Source: Caulobacter mirabilis
GTDB lineage: Bacteria; Pseudomonadota; Alphaproteobacteria; Caulobacterales; Caulobacteraceae
Length of the DNA: 64,000 nucleotides
NCBI RefSeq assembly: GCF_002749615.1
Contig: NZ_CP024201.1
Span: forward strand, 1,054,001 to 1,118,000
Direction of reading: 5' to 3'
The position numbers and the translations under genes were made by a program. Positions 7,653 through 16,382 of the stretch are shown piece by piece. How positions within the stretch are numbered: the stretch's first letter is position 1; the number at the start of each line of letters is the position of its first letter. Below the pieces are notes generated by a model that saw nothing but the letters and a program-made list of their open reading frames with translations, was not told the origin of the DNA and searched no databases.

Positions 7653-9020
7653 ATGCGGCTTCTGGTCGTCGGACGTTTGAACGGACAGCTCTCCCTGGCG
7701 GTGAAAATGGCCATGTCGGCAGGCGCCAAGGTGGCGCATGTCGAGACCATCGAGGCCGCCACCCAGGCGCTGCGCGCGGGGCAGGGGGCCGACCTGATGA
7801 TGGTCGACTTCGATCTGGACATCGCCGGGCTGATCGCCGCCAACGAGGCGGAGCGCATCCGGGTGCCGGTGGTGGCCTGCGGCGTCGGCGCCGACCCGCA
7901 GCGCGCCGGCGACGCCATCCGGGCCGGGGCCAAGGAGTTCATCCCGCTGCCGCCGGACGCCGAGCTGATCGCGGCGGTGCTGTCGGCCGTCAGCGATGAC
8001 AACCGGCCGATGGTCGCCCGCGATCCCGGCATGGAGCAGGTCATCAAGCTGGCCGACCAGATCGCGCCGTCCGAGGCCTCGATCCTGATCACCGGCGAAA
8101 GCGGCGTCGGCAAGGAGGTGATGGCCCGGCACGTCCACCAGAAGTCCCGCCGCGCCAACAAGCCCTTCATCAGCGTCAACTGCGCCGCCATCCCTGAGAA
8201 CCTGCTCGAGAGCGAGCTGTTCGGCCACGAGAAGGGGGCCTTCACCGGCGCCGTCGCCCGCCGCATCGGCAAGTTCGAGGAGGCTTCGGGCGGCACTCTG
8301 CTGCTGGACGAAATCAGCGAGATGGACGCCCGCCTTCAGGCCAAGCTGCTGCGCGCCTTGCAGGAGCGCGAGATCGACCGCGTCGGCGGCGGCAAGCCGG
8401 TGAAGGTCGACATCCGCGTCATCGCGACCAGCAACCGCGATCTGGCCCAGGCCGTGCGCGAGGGAACCTTCCGCGAGGACCTGCTCTACCGCCTGAACGT
8501 CGTGAACCTGCGCCTGCCGTCGCTGCGCGAGCGCCCGGGCGACATCCTGGCCCTGGCCGACCACTTCGTGAAGAAGTACGCGGCCGCCAACGGCCTGCCG
8601 GCCCGCCCCCTGTCGGACGAGGCCAAGCGCCGCCTGGTCGCCCACCGCTGGCCCGGCAACGTGCGCGAGCTGGAGAACGCCATGCACCGGGCGGTGCTGC
8701 TGTCCTCCGGCGCGGAGATCGAGGAGTTCGCCATCCGCCTGCCGGACGGCCAGCCGATGGCCCCGGCGCCGGACGCCGCCGTCGCCCGCAGCGCCTCGAT
8801 GGCCGCCGACGCGGTCAGCCGCGGCTTCGTCGGCCAGACCGTGGCCCAGGTCGAGCAGCAGCTGATCCTGGACACCCTGACCCACTGCGTGGGCAACCGG
8901 ACGCACGCCGCCAACATTCTCGGCATCTCGATCCGCACCCTGCGCAACAAGCTGAAGGAATACTCCGAGGCCGGCGTGGCCGTGCCCGCGCCCCAGGCCG
9001 GGGTCGGCAACGCCGCCTGA
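7653..9020 (+). CDS. flbD: Sigma-54-dependent flagellar transcription factor FlbD
   Basis: A 455-residue NtrC-family activator. Residues 1-115 form a receiver-like fold that is degenerate: the usual acidic pair after the first strand is replaced (LLVVGRLNG), and the conserved Lys near the end is missing (EFIPLPPD). The central AAA+ domain has Walker A GESGVGKE (about 148-155), the sigma-54 contact loop GAFTGA (about 195-200) and LLLDEISEMD as Walker B. The C-terminal Fis-type helix-turn-helix (NRTHAANILGISIRTLRNKL) lies at about 410-440. In Caulobacter, FlbD activates late hook and filament genes and represses fliF. An AGGAG motif 7 bases before the ATG at 7653 decides the start over the GTG at 7650. 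Confidence 0.94.
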   Translation: MRLLVVGRLNGQLSLAVKMAMSAGAKVAHVETIEAATQALRAGQGADLMMVDFDLDIAGLIAANEAERIRVPVVACGVGADPQRAGDAIRAGAKEFIPLPPDAELIAAVLSAVSDDNRPMVARDPGMEQVIKLADQIAPSEASILITGESGVGKEVMARHVHQKSRRANKPFISVNCAAIPENLLESELFGHEKGAFTGAVARRIGKFEEASGGTLLLDEISEMDARLQAKLLRALQEREIDRVGGGKPVKVDIRVIATSNRDLAQAVREGTFREDLLYRLNVVNLRLPSLRERPGDILALADHFVKKYAAANGLPARPLSDEAKRRLVAHRWPGNVRELENAMHRAVLLSSGAEIEEFAIRLPDGQPMAPAPDAAVARSASMAADAVSRGFVGQTVAQVEQQLILDTLTHCVGNRTHAANILGISIRTLRNKLKEYSEAGVAVPAPQAGVGNAA

Positions 9021-9040
9021 CCACTGAGTTCGAGTAACCG

Positions 9041-11137
9041 ATGACCGACGCGACCGTCACCAGCCCATCGAACCGCCCCGGCGCGAAGGACGTGCTGGGC
9101 TGGGTGGCGCGTGGCGAGGTCGGGCTGGCGATCGGCATCGTCGGCATCATCGTCCTGCTGATCCTGCCGATCCCGCCGTTCGTGCTGGACATGCTGCTGA
9201 CGCTCTCGATCGGCAGCTCGATCCTGATCCTGATGACGGCGCTTCTGATCAAGAAGCCGCTGGAGTTCTCGGCCTTCCCGACCGTGCTCCTGATGACGAC
9301 GCTGTTCCGGCTCGGCCTGAACCTGGCGTCGACCCGGCTGATCCTGAGCCACGGCCACGAGGGCGCCCACGGCGCCGGCCAGGTGATCAAGGCGTTCGGC
9401 GACCTGATGATGGGGGGCAACTTCATCATCGGCCTGATCGTGTTCGCCATCCTGGTGCTGGTGAACTTCGTGGTCGTGACCAAGGGCTCGGGCCGGATCG
9501 CGGAAGTGTCCGCCCGCTTCACCCTGGACGCCATGCCCGGCAAGCAGATGGCCATCGACGCCGACCTGTCCGCCGGCCTGATCGACCAGGAGCAGGCCAA
9601 GGCCCGCCGCAAGGAGTTGGAACAGGAGTCCACCTTCTTCGGGGCCATGGACGGCGCCAGCAAGTTCGTGAAGGGCGACGCCATCGCCGGCCTGGTGATC
9701 GTCGCCATCAACATCATCGGCGGCATCCTGATCGGGGTCATCCAGCACAAGATCCCGGCCGGGCAGGCGGCGACCACCTACACCCTGATGACGGTCGGCG
9801 ACGGCCTGGTCAGCCAGATCCCCGCCCTGGTCATCTCGATCGCCGCCGGCCTGCTGGTGTCCAAGGCGGGCGTCGAGGGCTCGGCGGACAAGGCCCTGGT
9901 GACCCAGCTGGCCATGAACCCGATCAGCCTGGGCATGGTGTCGGCGACCACGGGCGTCCTGGCCTTCGTGCCGGGCATGCCGGTGATCCCGTTCCTGGCC
10001 GTTGCGGTCGGGGCCGGCGCGCTGGCCTGGCGACGGTCGAGCACGCCCGAGACGCCCGAGACCGTGATGGAGTCCGAGCCGGCCGTCGCGCCGGAGACCG
10101 AGGAGGAGTCGATCGCCGCTTCCCTGGCCATCGACGACATCAAGATCGAGCTGGGCTATGGCCTGCTGACCCTGATCAACGACCTGGACGGCCGCAAGCT
10201 GACCGACCAGATCCGCGCCCTGCGCAAGACGCTGGCGGCCGACTTCGGCTTCGTCATGCCGCCGGTGCGCATCCTCGACAACATGCGCCTGCCGACCCAG
10301 GGCTACGCCATCCGGATCAAGGAGATGGAGTGCGGCGCCGGCGAGGTGCGCATCGGCAGCCTGATGGCCATGGATCCCCGCGGCGGCCAGGTCGAGCTGC
10401 CCGGCGACCACGTCCGCGAGCCCGCCTTCGGCCTGCCGGCCACCTGGATCGACGACGGCCTGAAGGAAGAGGCCACCTTCCGCGGCTACACGATCGTCGA
10501 CCCGGCCACGGTGCTGACCACGCACCTGACCGAGATCCTCAAGGACAACATGGCCGACCTGCTGTCCTACGCCGAGGTCCAGAAGCTGCTGAAGGAGCTG
10601 GGGCCGGAACAGAAGAAGCTGGCCGACGACGTCATTCCGGCGATCGTCACCGGCACGACCTTCCAGCGCGTGCTGCAGGCGCTGCTGCGCGAGCGGGTCT
10701 CGATCCGCGACCTCCAGGCCATCCTGGAAGGCGTGGCCGAGGCCGCCCCGCACACCGCCTCGATGACCTCGCTGGTCGAGTCGGTGCGCGCCAAGCTTGC
10801 CCGCCAGCTGTGCTGGGCCAACCGCGGCGACGACGGCGCCCTGCCGATCATCACCCTGTCGCCCGACTGGGAGGTCGCCTTCTCGGAGAGCCTGATCGGT
10901 CCCGGCGAGGAGAAGCAGCTGGCCATGGCCCCCAGCAAGCTGCAGGAGTTCATCCGCGGCGTCCGCGAGGCCTTCGAGCGCGCCGCCCTGGCCGGCGATT
11001 CCCCGGTGCTGCTGACCAGCCCGCTGGCTCGGCCCTACGCGCGCCAGATCATCGAGCGCTTCCGCGGCCAGACCGTGGTGATGAGCCAGAACGAGGTCCA
11101 CCCCAAGGCCCGCCTGCGCACGGTCGGTCAGGTCTGA
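9041..11137 (+). CDS. flhA: Flagellar export gate protein FlhA
   Basis: A 698-residue member of the FHIPEP family. The N-terminal 330 residues hold about eight membrane helices with the signature LLMTTLFRLGLNLASTRLIL at about 85-105 and the cytoplasmic FHIPEP loop with GSGRIAEVSARFTLDAMPGK at about 148-167. The C-terminal half (about 360-698) is the cytoplasmic ring that docks substrates and chaperones. FlhA conducts protons and drives type III export. It starts 20 bases after flbD and probably belongs to the same transcript. A short GAGAA-TTTT-TTCTC inverted repeat follows the stop. Confidence 0.97.
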   Translation: MTDATVTSPSNRPGAKDVLGWVARGEVGLAIGIVGIIVLLILPIPPFVLDMLLTLSIGSSILILMTALLIKKPLEFSAFPTVLLMTTLFRLGLNLASTRLILSHGHEGAHGAGQVIKAFGDLMMGGNFIIGLIVFAILVLVNFVVVTKGSGRIAEVSARFTLDAMPGKQMAIDADLSAGLIDQEQAKARRKELEQESTFFGAMDGASKFVKGDAIAGLVIVAINIIGGILIGVIQHKIPAGQAATTYTLMTVGDGLVSQIPALVISIAAGLLVSKAGVEGSADKALVTQLAMNPISLGMVSATTGVLAFVPGMPVIPFLAVAVGAGALAWRRSSTPETPETVMESEPAVAPETEEESIAASLAIDDIKIELGYGLLTLINDLDGRKLTDQIRALRKTLAADFGFVMPPVRILDNMRLPTQGYAIRIKEMECGAGEVRIGSLMAMDPRGGQVELPGDHVREPAFGLPATWIDDGLKEEATFRGYTIVDPATVLTTHLTEILKDNMADLLSYAEVQKLLKELGPEQKKLADDVIPAIVTGTTFQRVLQALLRERVSIRDLQAILEGVAEAAPHTASMTSLVESVRAKLARQLCWANRGDDGALPIITLSPDWEVAFSESLIGPGEEKQLAMAPSKLQEFIRGVREAFERAALAGDSPVLLTSPLARPYARQIIERFRGQTVVMSQNEVHPKARLRTVGQV

Positions 11138-11221
11138 GAATTTTTTCTCGGAACCCGTTCGGACCCTGAGGGGTTTGCGTGACTGGGGACGGGGGGCGCT
11201 TGCGTAGGAACGTGTGCCTCC

Positions 11222-11587
11222 ATGACCTATCGGACCTTGCTGCTCGCCGCTGTCGCGGCGTCTTTCGCCGTCGCCGCCAACGCCCAGGAAACTCCCGCCC
11301 AACAGCCTGAGGACGCCAATCCTCCGGCCGCGGAATCGGCCGCCACCCCGAGCTCCGCGACCGCGGGGACCGAGTTCAAGGTCGGCGCGACCGTGAAGGA
11401 TCGCGAAGGCGCGGCCCTCGGGACCATCCAGGGCGTCAGCGAGGGCGACACCGGGCCGGTCGTCGTCGTGCAGATCGACGGCGCGCTCTACGGCCTGTCG
11501 CCCAACTCCCTGACCTCCGCCGGCGGCGAGACGGTCAGCACCCAGACCAAGGCCGAGATCGTGGCCTCGGCGAAGCCTAAGAAGTAG
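11222..11587 (+). CDS. Secreted PRC-barrel-like hypothetical protein
   Basis: A 121-residue protein with a Sec signal peptide (MTYRTLLLAAVAASFAVAAN, cut probably after ANA), a Pro/Ala/Glu-rich linker to about residue 55, and a small beta domain: FKVGATVKDREGAALGTIQG, then VVVVQIDGALYGLSP. The last part resembles the PRC-barrel pattern (residue-rich turn followed by a strand that names a variable to be 'set'), which I infer from the pattern only. The tail ends in KPKK. It stands alone with its own terminator, downstream of flhA and 84 bases away. Function unknown. Confidence 0.75.
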   Translation: MTYRTLLLAAVAASFAVAANAQETPAQQPEDANPPAAESAATPSSATAGTEFKVGATVKDREGAALGTIQGVSEGDTGPVVVVQIDGALYGLSPNSLTSAGGETVSTQTKAEIVASAKPKK

Positions 11588-11596
11588 GCGCCTTGC

Positions 11597-11633
11597 GGCC
11601 CCGCCGCCTGGAGAGCCGGCGGGGTCGTTCTTT
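11597..11633 (+). terminator. Intrinsic terminator after the PRC-barrel-like gene
   Basis: GGCCCCGCCG and CGGCGGGGTC form a near-perfect 10-bp stem with a 10-base loop, followed by GTTCTTT. It starts 10 bases after the stop codon. Confidence 0.78.
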
Positions 11634-11647
11634 CAGTTTGCTTGGGT

Positions 11648-11799
11648 CCTCTCCTCTGGGGGGAGGCGGCTCGCCCCCCGGGTCGCGCGTAGCGCGCGCC
11701 CGAGGGTAAACTCCGGCGAGACGGAGGGGGTGTCTCAACGGGCTGCCCATAACCCCCTCAGTCGGCTGCGCCGACAGCTCCCCCAGAGGGGAGCATCCT
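11648..11799. repeat. Dispersed palindromic repeat, family A, copy 1
   Basis: The outer ends are inverted: TCCTCTGGGGGGAGG on the left and CTCCCCCAGAGGGGAGCATCC on the right. Inside are GGCGGCTCGCC, GGCGAGACGGAGGGGGT and CTCAGTCGGCTGCGCCGACAG. The same blocks occur at 14222-14335 and 27792-27943. It lies between a terminator and the 3' end of a crotonase gene. Confidence 0.75.
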
Positions 11800-11808
11800 C
11801 TCCGCCGC

Positions 11809-12618
11809 TCAGTCCGCGAACGCCGGCGGCCGCTTCTGCAGGTTGGCCATCACCGCCTCGATCTGGTTGGGCGAGCCGATCAGGGCCCCTTGCTCAGCCG
11901 ACTCGGCCTTCAGGATCTCGTGCTGGTCGCCGCGGGCCGCCACCTCGAACAGACGCTTGTCGGCGCGGATGGCGTGCGGGCTCTTGCCGGCGATCTCGGC
12001 GGCCAGGGCCAGGGCGTCGGCCCGTGGATCGGCGCAGACGCGGGTGGCGAAGCCCAGCTGCACGGCCTCCTCGCCGGTGAACTGCAGGCCGGTGTAGGTC
12101 AGCTCGCGGACCACGTCGTCGCGGGCCAGCTGGCGCATCAGGACCAGGCCGGCCATGTCCGGCACCAGGCCCCATTTGATCTCCATGACCGACATCCGGG
12201 TGTCTGCGGTCACGTAGCGGATGTCCGCGCCGAGGGTCAGCTGGAAGCCGCCGCCGAAGGCCACGCCGTGGATCGCCGCGATCACCGGGACCGGGATCTC
12301 GCGCCAGACCATGACCGCGTGCTGGGCGCGGTTGCTGCCGCCCGGCGTCCGATCGGCGGTGACCAAACCGGCGCCGCCCTTCCGCTCGCCCGAGGCCATC
12401 TTGCCGAAGTTGCCCATGTCCAGGCCGGCGCAGAAGGCTCGGCCCTCGCCGGACAGCACCACGACTCGGACGCCGGCTTCCGTCTTCAGCCGCTCGCCGG
12501 TCTCGATCAGGGCCGAGAACATGGCGTCGTCGAGGGCGTTCATCTTGTCGGCGCGGACCAGGCGGACGTCGGCGACGCCGCCCTCGATGGTCACGGCGAT
12601 GCGGTCTTCGGTGCTCAT
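11809..12618 (-). CDS. Enoyl-CoA hydratase/isomerase (crotonase) family protein
   Basis: The product is 269 residues from the ATG at 12618. The crotonase core is visible: VVLSGEGRAFCAGLDM (oxyanion segment 1), IHGVAFGGGFQLTLGADIRY (oxyanion segment 2) and MSVMEIKWGLVPDMAG. The first catalytic Glu of enoyl-CoA hydratases is replaced by Gln (GGGFQL), whereas the second Glu is kept (VMEIKWG). This pattern fits a delta3-delta2 isomerase or dienoyl-CoA isomerase-like activity better than a standard hydratase; the substrate is unknown. The upstream codons to 12648 lack an obvious ribosome-binding site. The gene stands alone, divergent from a DUF4282 gene. Confidence 0.87.
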   Translation of the reverse strand: MSTEDRIAVTIEGGVADVRLVRADKMNALDDAMFSALIETGERLKTEAGVRVVVLSGEGRAFCAGLDMGNFGKMASGERKGGAGLVTADRTPGGSNRAQHAVMVWREIPVPVIAAIHGVAFGGGFQLTLGADIRYVTADTRMSVMEIKWGLVPDMAGLVLMRQLARDDVVRELTYTGLQFTGEEAVQLGFATRVCADPRADALALAAEIAGKSPHAIRADKRLFEVAARGDQHEILKAESAEQGALIGSPNQIEAVMANLQKRPPAFAD

Positions 12619-12794
12619 GGCGCGCTTCCCTGGCGATTTTCCGGCCACGCTAGCGGCTCGTCCGAGGCCGTCGCAACCGTGCCCTGGCGGAAGGCGCCGG
12701 GACCGATGCGCCTGCGAGGTTGCTCCCCGGAGGCGGCGCCGATAGACATGCGAGGGTTAAGCACGCGGCCGCCGGCCGCCGGGGAAGAGTTCGC

Positions 12795-13184
12795 ATGGCG
12801 CCCAAATCGAGAAAGCGCGGGTCCGGCGGCGGCATCCTGTGGGATCTGCTGACCTTCGATCGCCTGATCAGCGGCCCGCTGATTCACCTGATCTACTGGT
12901 CGGGACTGGGCGTCATCGTCCTGGGCGCCTTCGGGGCGATCGGGGCGGCCGTCGGCGTGGTCCTCAGCGACGACGACATCGTCGGCAAGCTGCTGGCCCT
13001 GCCGGTGTCGATCGCCGGCGTCCTGGTCTGCGTGGCGCTGGTCCTGCTGTGGCGCTCGTTCTGCGAGTTCTACGTCGCCATCTTCCGCATCTCGGAAGAC
13101 CTGCGCGCCATGCGCCAAGCGGGCGAGACCGACCTGAGCCGGGCGGCGCCGACCGCCCCGCCGCCGCAGCGCTTCAACGTCTGA
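12795..13184 (+). CDS. DUF4282 membrane protein
   Basis: A 129-residue protein with a basic N-terminus (KSRKRGSGGG), a LLTFDRLISGPLIHLIYW motif typical of DUF4282, and two membrane helices (about 37-60 and 73-93). The C-terminus has FCEFYVAIFRISEDLRAMRQ and a Pro-rich end. DUF4282 proteins are small inner-membrane proteins of unknown function. The ATG at 12795 follows GGGGAAGAG. The 3' end overlaps the convergent xylanase gene by 11 bases. Confidence 0.83.
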   Translation: MAPKSRKRGSGGGILWDLLTFDRLISGPLIHLIYWSGLGVIVLGAFGAIGAAVGVVLSDDDIVGKLLALPVSIAGVLVCVALVLLWRSFCEFYVAIFRISEDLRAMRQAGETDLSRAAPTAPPPQRFNV

Positions 13185-14352
13185 GCGCGTCGACCACGGC
13201 GGCGAACGCCGCCTTGGGCTGTCCCCGATCGTCGAACAGCAGCGGCGCGTCCTGGGCGTTCTGGCGAGTCAGCCAGCTGTCCCTGTCGCGCAGGCCCCAG
13301 ACCGTGAACGCGAACTGCTGTCGTTCGGGCAGGGCGGCGAAGGCCTCCATCGCCTCGCCATAGAGCCGCGCCTGGGCCAGCTCGCTGTCGCGGCGCGACG
13401 CGAACAGTCCGCCGTGGATCAGCGAGACGTCCATCTCCGACAGATGGATCGGCAGGCCGAAGCCGGCCAGCACCTTCAGCGTCCGGGTGAGCGCCCCGGC
13501 CGGCAGATCGGCGATCAGGTGGGTCTGGCAACCGATGCCGGTCAGCGGGACGCCCGCCGACAGGACCTCGTCGATCAGGCGCTGGTAGCTGGCCAGCTTC
13601 GCCGGCTTGCTCTCCAGGTGATAGTCGTTGGTGAACAGTACGGCGTCGGGGTCGGCGGCCCGGGCGGCCTCGAAGGCGACCTTGAAATGCCCGACCTGGC
13701 CCAGCCGGCGACTCCACAGGCTGTCGCGCGGGCCCGAGCCGTCGTCCTTGATCGGCTCGTTGATCACGTCCCAGCCGCTGGCCAGCCCGCGATAGCGGCC
13801 GACCACGGCGGTGACGTAGTTGCGCAGCGCGCCCTCGAAGCTCTGCCGCCGTTCGTCCAGCCTGGCGAAGGCCTCGGGCTCGTTGGCGTACCAGACCAGC
13901 GTATGGCCGAAGAGGCGCATCCCGCGGCTGCGCGCGAAGTTGGCCAGGGCGTCGCCCCGGTCGAAGCGGAAGCCGCCGTCCGGCTGGACGATGTATTCCA
14001 TCTTCATCTCCCACTCGGCGGTGAGCTGGGAGAAGTGGGTCGCGGCCAGATCGGTCCAGGCCGGATCGGCTGCGTGCAACGCCTGGGCGGCCACGCCGAT
14101 GGGGAAGGGGGCCAGCGACTTCAGGGGCGTTGCATCGATGGGCGGCTGCGCGGCGGCGGGTTCGCGGCTGCAGGCGGCGGCCAGCAGGCCCAGCCCTGAG
14201 GCCAGGGCCGTCCGCCGCGTAGGATGCTCCCCCCTGGGGGAGCTGTCGGCGGAGCCGACTGAGGGCGTTGCGAGAGCGTCAACCGGACCCCCTCCGTCTC
14301 GCCTTCGGCGAGCCACCTCCCCCAGGGGGGAGGATCTCGGTTTGGAGTTCAC
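13174..14352 (-). CDS. Endo-1,4-beta-xylanase, glycoside hydrolase family 10 (start uncertain)
   Basis: The longest frame is 392 residues. GH10 features: WEMKMEYIVQPDGGFRFDRG, FGHTLVWYANEP, GWDVINEPIKDDG with the acid/base Glu in NEP, and LPIHLSEMDVSL with the nucleophile Glu. It would hydrolyse xylan. A twin-arginine signal with a lipobox-like Cys (TRRTALASGLGLLAAACS) lies at residues 45-62 of this frame, so the first roughly 44 residues are not expected in the exported enzyme. Those residues are translated repeat family A (14222-14335). The GTG at 14352 overlaps the fliJ stop. No in-frame ATG lies close to the RR motif, so the true start is unclear. Confidence 0.85.
   Translation of the reverse strand: MNSKPRSSPLGEVARRRRDGGGPVDALATPSVGSADSSPRGEHPTRRTALASGLGLLAAACSREPAAAQPPIDATPLKSLAPFPIGVAAQALHAADPAWTDLAATHFSQLTAEWEMKMEYIVQPDGGFRFDRGDALANFARSRGMRLFGHTLVWYANEPEAFARLDERRQSFEGALRNYVTAVVGRYRGLASGWDVINEPIKDDGSGPRDSLWSRRLGQVGHFKVAFEAARAADPDAVLFTNDYHLESKPAKLASYQRLIDEVLSAGVPLTGIGCQTHLIADLPAGALTRTLKVLAGFGLPIHLSEMDVSLIHGGLFASRRDSELAQARLYGEAMEAFAALPERQQFAFTVWGLRDRDSWLTRQNAQDAPLLFDDRGQPKAAFAAVVDALRR
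14222..14335. repeat. Dispersed palindromic repeat, family A, copy 2, inside the 5' end of the xylanase gene
   Basis: It begins GGATGCTCCCCCCTGGGGGA and ends TCCCCCAGGGGGGAGGATC; the interior has GCTGTCGGCGGAGCCGACTG and CTCCGTCTCGCCTTCGGCGAG. The blocks are those of copies 1 and 3 but in the opposite order. This copy is in-frame with the xylanase coding sequence. Confidence 0.75.
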
Positions 14353-14759
14353 CGCCCCGCCGCCCGGCGCAGGCCGAGCTCGTCCAGGGCGGCGGTCTCG
14401 CGCTTCTCGGCTTCCTTGCGGGCGGCGGTCCGGGTCGCCTCGCGGACGTGCTCGTATTTCTTCAGCGCCTCGAAGGCTTCGGCCAGGGCGTCGCGGGCGC
14501 CGGCCTCCTCGATGGTGATGGTGTCGATCTCAGCCTGGACCGCGGCCCGGCGCAGCTTCAGCCCTTCGCGGAAGCCGACCAGGTACCAGCCGGCGTCGGC
14601 GTCCTGGCGGGCGCGCTGCAGCTCGGCCTCCCCCTCGGCCTCCATCACCACCATCCGAAGCTCGCAAGCCGTGCGCCGGTCGACGATCTCGGCCAGGCGC
14701 TTCTGCAGGTTCTCGACCTCGTGGGTCGAGATGCGGATCAGGGAGTTCATCGCCTTCAT
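14349..14759 (-). CDS. fliJ: Flagellar FliJ protein
   Basis: A 136-residue, highly charged, almost wholly helical protein with long coiled-coil-like heptads ([20 protein letters not shown], later [20 protein letters not shown] and a Lys/Arg/Glu-rich end). FliJ proteins are the stalk-like coiled coil inside the FliI hexamer ring and help engage the FlhA ring. Family similarity is weak, so the call relies on size, coiled-coil content and position: its ATG overlaps the fliI stop by four bases (ATGA), the conserved fliI-fliJ arrangement. A second Met at residue 4 could also serve as start. Confidence 0.85.
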   Translation of the reverse strand: MKAMNSLIRISTHEVENLQKRLAEIVDRRTACELRMVVMEAEGEAELQRARQDADAGWYLVGFREGLKLRRAAVQAEIDTITIEEAGARDALAEAFEALKKYEHVREATRTAARKEAEKRETAALDELGLRRAAGR

Positions 14760-16093
14760 GCGAAGTCACCCGCCAGGATGGCGTCGAGGCCGCCGAAGCT
14801 GTCGTCCAGGCTGGTGGCTTCGTCCTTGTCCTGGGACAGGAAGCCTTCCAGCGCCGGGTTCAGGGCGATGGCGCGGTCGATCTGGGGATCGGAGCCGGCG
14901 CGATAGGCGCCGATGCGGATCAGCTCTTCCATGTTGCTGTACGCCGCCAGGGTCTGGCGGGCGGCCTTCACGATTTCCCGTTCATGCGGCAGCTGGCAGC
15001 CGGGCATGGTCCGACTTATGGACTTGAGAACGTTTATGGCCGGAAAACGCCCGCGCTCGGCGATGCCGCGCTCCATGACGATGTGGCCGTCCAGGATGCC
15101 GCGGACCGCGTCGGCGATCGGCTCGTTGTGATCGTCCCCGTCGACCAGCACCGTGAACAGGCCGGTGATCGGGCCGGCCGTGGTGCCGTCCGGCCGGATC
15201 GGGCCCGGTCCGGCGCGCTCCAGCAGCTTGGGCAGCTCGGTGAAGACGGTCGGCGTGTAGCCCTTGGTCGTCGGCGGTTCGCCCGCGGCCAGGCCGATCT
15301 CGCGCTGGGCCATGGCGAAACGGGTGACGCTGTCCATCAGGCACAGCACCTCCAGGTCCTGGTCGCGCAGGGCCTCGGCCACGGCCAGGGTCATGTAGGC
15401 GGCCTGGCGGCGCTTGAGGGCCGGCTCGTCGGAGGTGGCCACGACCACCACGGCGCGCTTGAGGCCTTCCTCGCCCAGGGTCTCCTCGATGAACTCGCGC
15501 ACCTCGCGGCCGCGTTCGCCGATCAGGCCGACCACGACGGCGTCGCAGGTCGCCTCCCGCGCCAGCATCGACAGCAGCACCGACTTGCCCACGCCCGAGC
15601 CGGCGAAGATGCCCAGGCGCTGGCCGCGGCAGGTGGTGGTGAAGACGTTCATCGCCCTCACGCCCAGGTCCAGCCGCTCCCCGACCCGGCCGCGCGCGTG
15701 AGCGGCGGGCGGCGCGGCGCGCAGCGGGTAGGCGGCCTGGCCCTGGGGCAGCGGACCCTTGCCGTCGATCGGCTGGCCGAAGGCGTCGACGATGCGGCCC
15801 AGCCAGGCCTTGGTCGGCCGGACGTTGGCGCCCTCCGGCCGGATCTGGATCTCGGCGCCGGGCGCCACGCCCTCGACGGGGCCGAACGGCATCAGCAGGG
15901 CGCGGGTCTCGCGGAAGCCGACGACCTCGGCCGGCAGGGGCTCGGCGTTGCGCCGCTCGATCTCGGCCCGCGCGCCGACGGGCAGGTGGGTCAGGCCCCC
16001 GCGCGCCTCGATCAGCAGCCCGTTGACGGCCGCGACCCGCCCCGACACGGACAGTGGTTCGATACGCTCGACGGCGGCGATGAGACTGCGCAA
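14756..16093 (-). CDS. fliI: Flagellum-specific ATPase FliI
   Basis: The product is 445 residues, normal for FliI. Walker A GSGVGKS lies at about 165-171, Walker [10 protein letters not shown] at about 247-254, with [20 protein letters not shown] and [20 protein letters not shown] typical of the F1-like flagellar/type III ATPases. It powers or unfolds export substrates together with FliH and FliJ. An in-frame stop lies just upstream, so the first available start is TTG at 16093; there is no strong ribosome-binding site. A CtrA-type TTAACCAT motif lies 46 bases upstream. The pair is transcribed toward the xylanase. Confidence 0.96.
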   Translation of the reverse strand: MRSLIAAVERIEPLSVSGRVAAVNGLLIEARGGLTHLPVGARAEIERRNAEPLPAEVVGFRETRALLMPFGPVEGVAPGAEIQIRPEGANVRPTKAWLGRIVDAFGQPIDGKGPLPQGQAAYPLRAAPPAAHARGRVGERLDLGVRAMNVFTTTCRGQRLGIFAGSGVGKSVLLSMLAREATCDAVVVGLIGERGREVREFIEETLGEEGLKRAVVVVATSDEPALKRRQAAYMTLAVAEALRDQDLEVLCLMDSVTRFAMAQREIGLAAGEPPTTKGYTPTVFTELPKLLERAGPGPIRPDGTTAGPITGLFTVLVDGDDHNEPIADAVRGILDGHIVMERGIAERGRFPAINVLKSISRTMPGCQLPHEREIVKAARQTLAAYSNMEELIRIGAYRAGSDPQIDRAIALNPALEGFLSQDKDEATSLDDSFGGLDAILAGDFA

Positions 16094-16138
16094 GGAAGGG
16101 CCCCGGGATACTCAGGAAAGCATCCTCGGCGATGCGCG

Positions 16139-16146
16139 TTAACCAT
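16139..16146 (-). promoter_or_regulatory. Putative CtrA half-site upstream of fliI
   Basis: TTAACCAT (plus strand) lies 46 bases upstream of the fliI start. This octamer is the strong half of CtrA sites in Caulobacterales. No second TTAA at the 7-base spacing was found, so it would be a half-site. Confidence 0.45.
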
Positions 16147-16161
16147 AACTGAAACGGCGGC

Positions 16162-16243
16162 GGGGACATGCTCGGGCGCAGCCCGTGCGTGTCCCCTGGG
16201 AGAGCTGTTGATCGGGGACACGCACCCTGCGGGAGCATGTCCC
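16162..16243. repeat. BIME-like repeat, family C, copy 1
   Basis: Two inverted hairpin units. The left is GGGGACATGC-TCGGGC-GCA-GCCCG-TGCGTGTCCCC; the right is GGGGACACGCACC-CTGC-GGGAGCATGTCCC; an 17-base spacer separates them. The outer arms of the whole element are also inverted copies of each other. Other copies are at 26525, 33501, 34287 and 42806. Confidence 0.85.
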
Positions 16244-16253
16244 GGGGTGTCGT

Positions 16254-16378
16254 CCCCAGTACCGTCATCGTCGGACTTGCTCCGACGACCCATGAACACG
16301 GTGGTGGAAGGCTGCGCGTCGAGCCGTCCGCCTCATCACGCATGGGTCCTCGCGACGAGCGCGAGGATGACGGAGATT
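16254..16378. repeat. Possible further dispersed repeat between fliI and the HxlR gene
   Basis: This non-coding stretch contains internal hairpins (CGTCGGAC-TTGC-TCCGACG; CCTCGCG-ACGAG-CGCGAGG) and the words ACCCATG and CGCGAGGATGACGG, a pattern common in intergenic repeats of alphaproteobacteria. Only loose similarity to the 31744-31850 element was found inside this window, so repeat status is tentative. Confidence 0.35.
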
Positions 16379-16382
16379 GGCG

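Noticed and set aside
9021-9040. Sigma-54 promoter before flhA
   Set aside because: The 20-base gap after flbD has no GG-N10-GC element; flhA is more simply read through from the fliF operon.
8486-11302. Antisense frame of 938 residues opposite flbD and flhA
   Set aside because: Composition dominated by Gly/Arg/Asp/His and no domain; FlhA and FlbD in the sense frames are certain.
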